Source of the DNA: JAAYBT01 sp964404395
Lineage (GTDB): Bacteria; Bacillota; Clostridia; Acetivibrionales; DTU013
Direction of reading: 5' to 3'
Assembly: GCA_964404395.1 (NCBI GenBank)
Contig: CAYOKA010000142.1
Coordinates: 1-5,663, forward strand
Length of the DNA stretch: 5,663 bases
Notes under the pieces: generated by a model
What the model was told of the DNA's origin: nothing
The model's database searches: none
The model's input: the letters and a program-made list of their open reading frames with translations, nothing else
Shown here: positions 5,524-5,663 of the stretch, one piece after another
Layout of the letters: the number at the start of each line of letters is the position of its first letter
How positions within the stretch are numbered: position 1 is the first letter of the stretch
Made by a program: the position numbers and the translations under genes

Positions 5524-5663
5524 GTGGCAGAATTGGTTAAAGCCTGCGTCAAAGGAGAACGCTTGCAGGTATATCTATGATCCCGCGCTTGGCGATCCCG
5601 ACAGCGGTATCGCGCCCGGCACGGCATTTGAAGATTTACCCGATGATTGGCAGTGCCCGATTT
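5524..5663 (+). pseudogene. Rubredoxin, N-terminal part, apparently frameshifted and cut by the window edge
   Basis: The frame from 5564 to the edge encodes YIYDPALGDPDSGIAPGTAF and then EDLPDDWQCPI, which is unmistakably rubredoxin, the small one-iron electron carrier of anaerobes. Normally CxxCG comes directly before YIYDP and CPxCG follows later; four cysteines hold the iron. Here the frame starting at GTG 5524 (with AGGAAA upstream) reads VAELVKACVKGERLQVYL and stops at 5580. The rubredoxin frame has one upstream cysteine, followed by Arg instead of Gly (ACRYIYDP). Removing the ten bases at 5554-5563 would join the two into KACVKCRYIYDP, restoring CxxC. This looks like a disabling insertion or an assembly error. 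The rubredoxin frame could instead start at TTG 5522, but it would then lack the first cysteine. The second knuckle lies beyond the window. Confidence 0.7.

Noticed and set aside
5521..5560. tRNA-like start: TGGCAGAATTGGTTAA resembles a D-arm, with GCAG/CTGC pairing
   Set aside because: No anticodon arm, no GGTTC-type T-arm and no matching acceptor stem follow; the segment is the start of the rubredoxin gene.
1..5663. CRISPR array, insertion sequence or toxin-antitoxin pair
   Set aside because: No regularly spaced repeats, transposase motifs or terminal inverted repeats were seen, and the XRE gene has no partner toxin frame beside it.

Overview
The window looks like a piece of chromosome from an anaerobic low-to-moderate GC Firmicute, most likely a clostridial lineage. 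The support is strong GGAGG-type ribosome binding sites, sigma-A-like promoters (TTGACA/TATAAT), a clostridial-style XRE regulator, and a rubredoxin, which is typical of anaerobes, at the right edge. No sequence search was possible, so the taxonomic call is inference.

Left part (1-1028): a well-formed promoter drives a lone SGNH/GDSL-type hydrolase on the + strand. It is followed by about 200 bases with no supportable gene, holding an imperfect hairpin just after the stop and a weak + strand terminator. Middle-left (1029-1593): a very short XRE helix-turn-helix gene on the - strand, cut off inside its DNA-binding domain, with its own extended -10 promoter and a palindrome over the probable start site. 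Next comes a long hairpin with a T-tract that ends leftward transcription, and a cysteine-rich open frame without an obvious start codon.

The core (1594-5427) is a compact five-gene operon read leftward: ABC ATPase, ABC-2 permease 1, ABC-2 permease 2, a 40-residue single-span membrane protein, and a TetR-family regulator. Gaps are 1, 13, 30 and 3 bases. A TTGACA-16-TACAAT promoter precedes it, and a perfect palindrome (TAGACC-GGAT-GGTCTA) plus a degenerate second copy cover the expected transcription start. The simplest reading is a TetR-autoregulated drug or lipid-like exporter: a ligand releases the repressor, and pump, small membrane protein and repressor are made together until the terminator at 1408-1457. 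The substrate cannot be read from the sequence.

Right edge (5428-5663): a divergent + strand rubredoxin gene begins. Its first cysteine knuckle (CxxCG) is disrupted by what looks like a 10-base insertion that shifts the frame, and the gene leaves the window before the second knuckle. The points most worth a second look are the unannotated 40-residue membrane protein inside the exporter operon, the double operator, the cysteine-rich frame, and the damaged rubredoxin and XRE genes.
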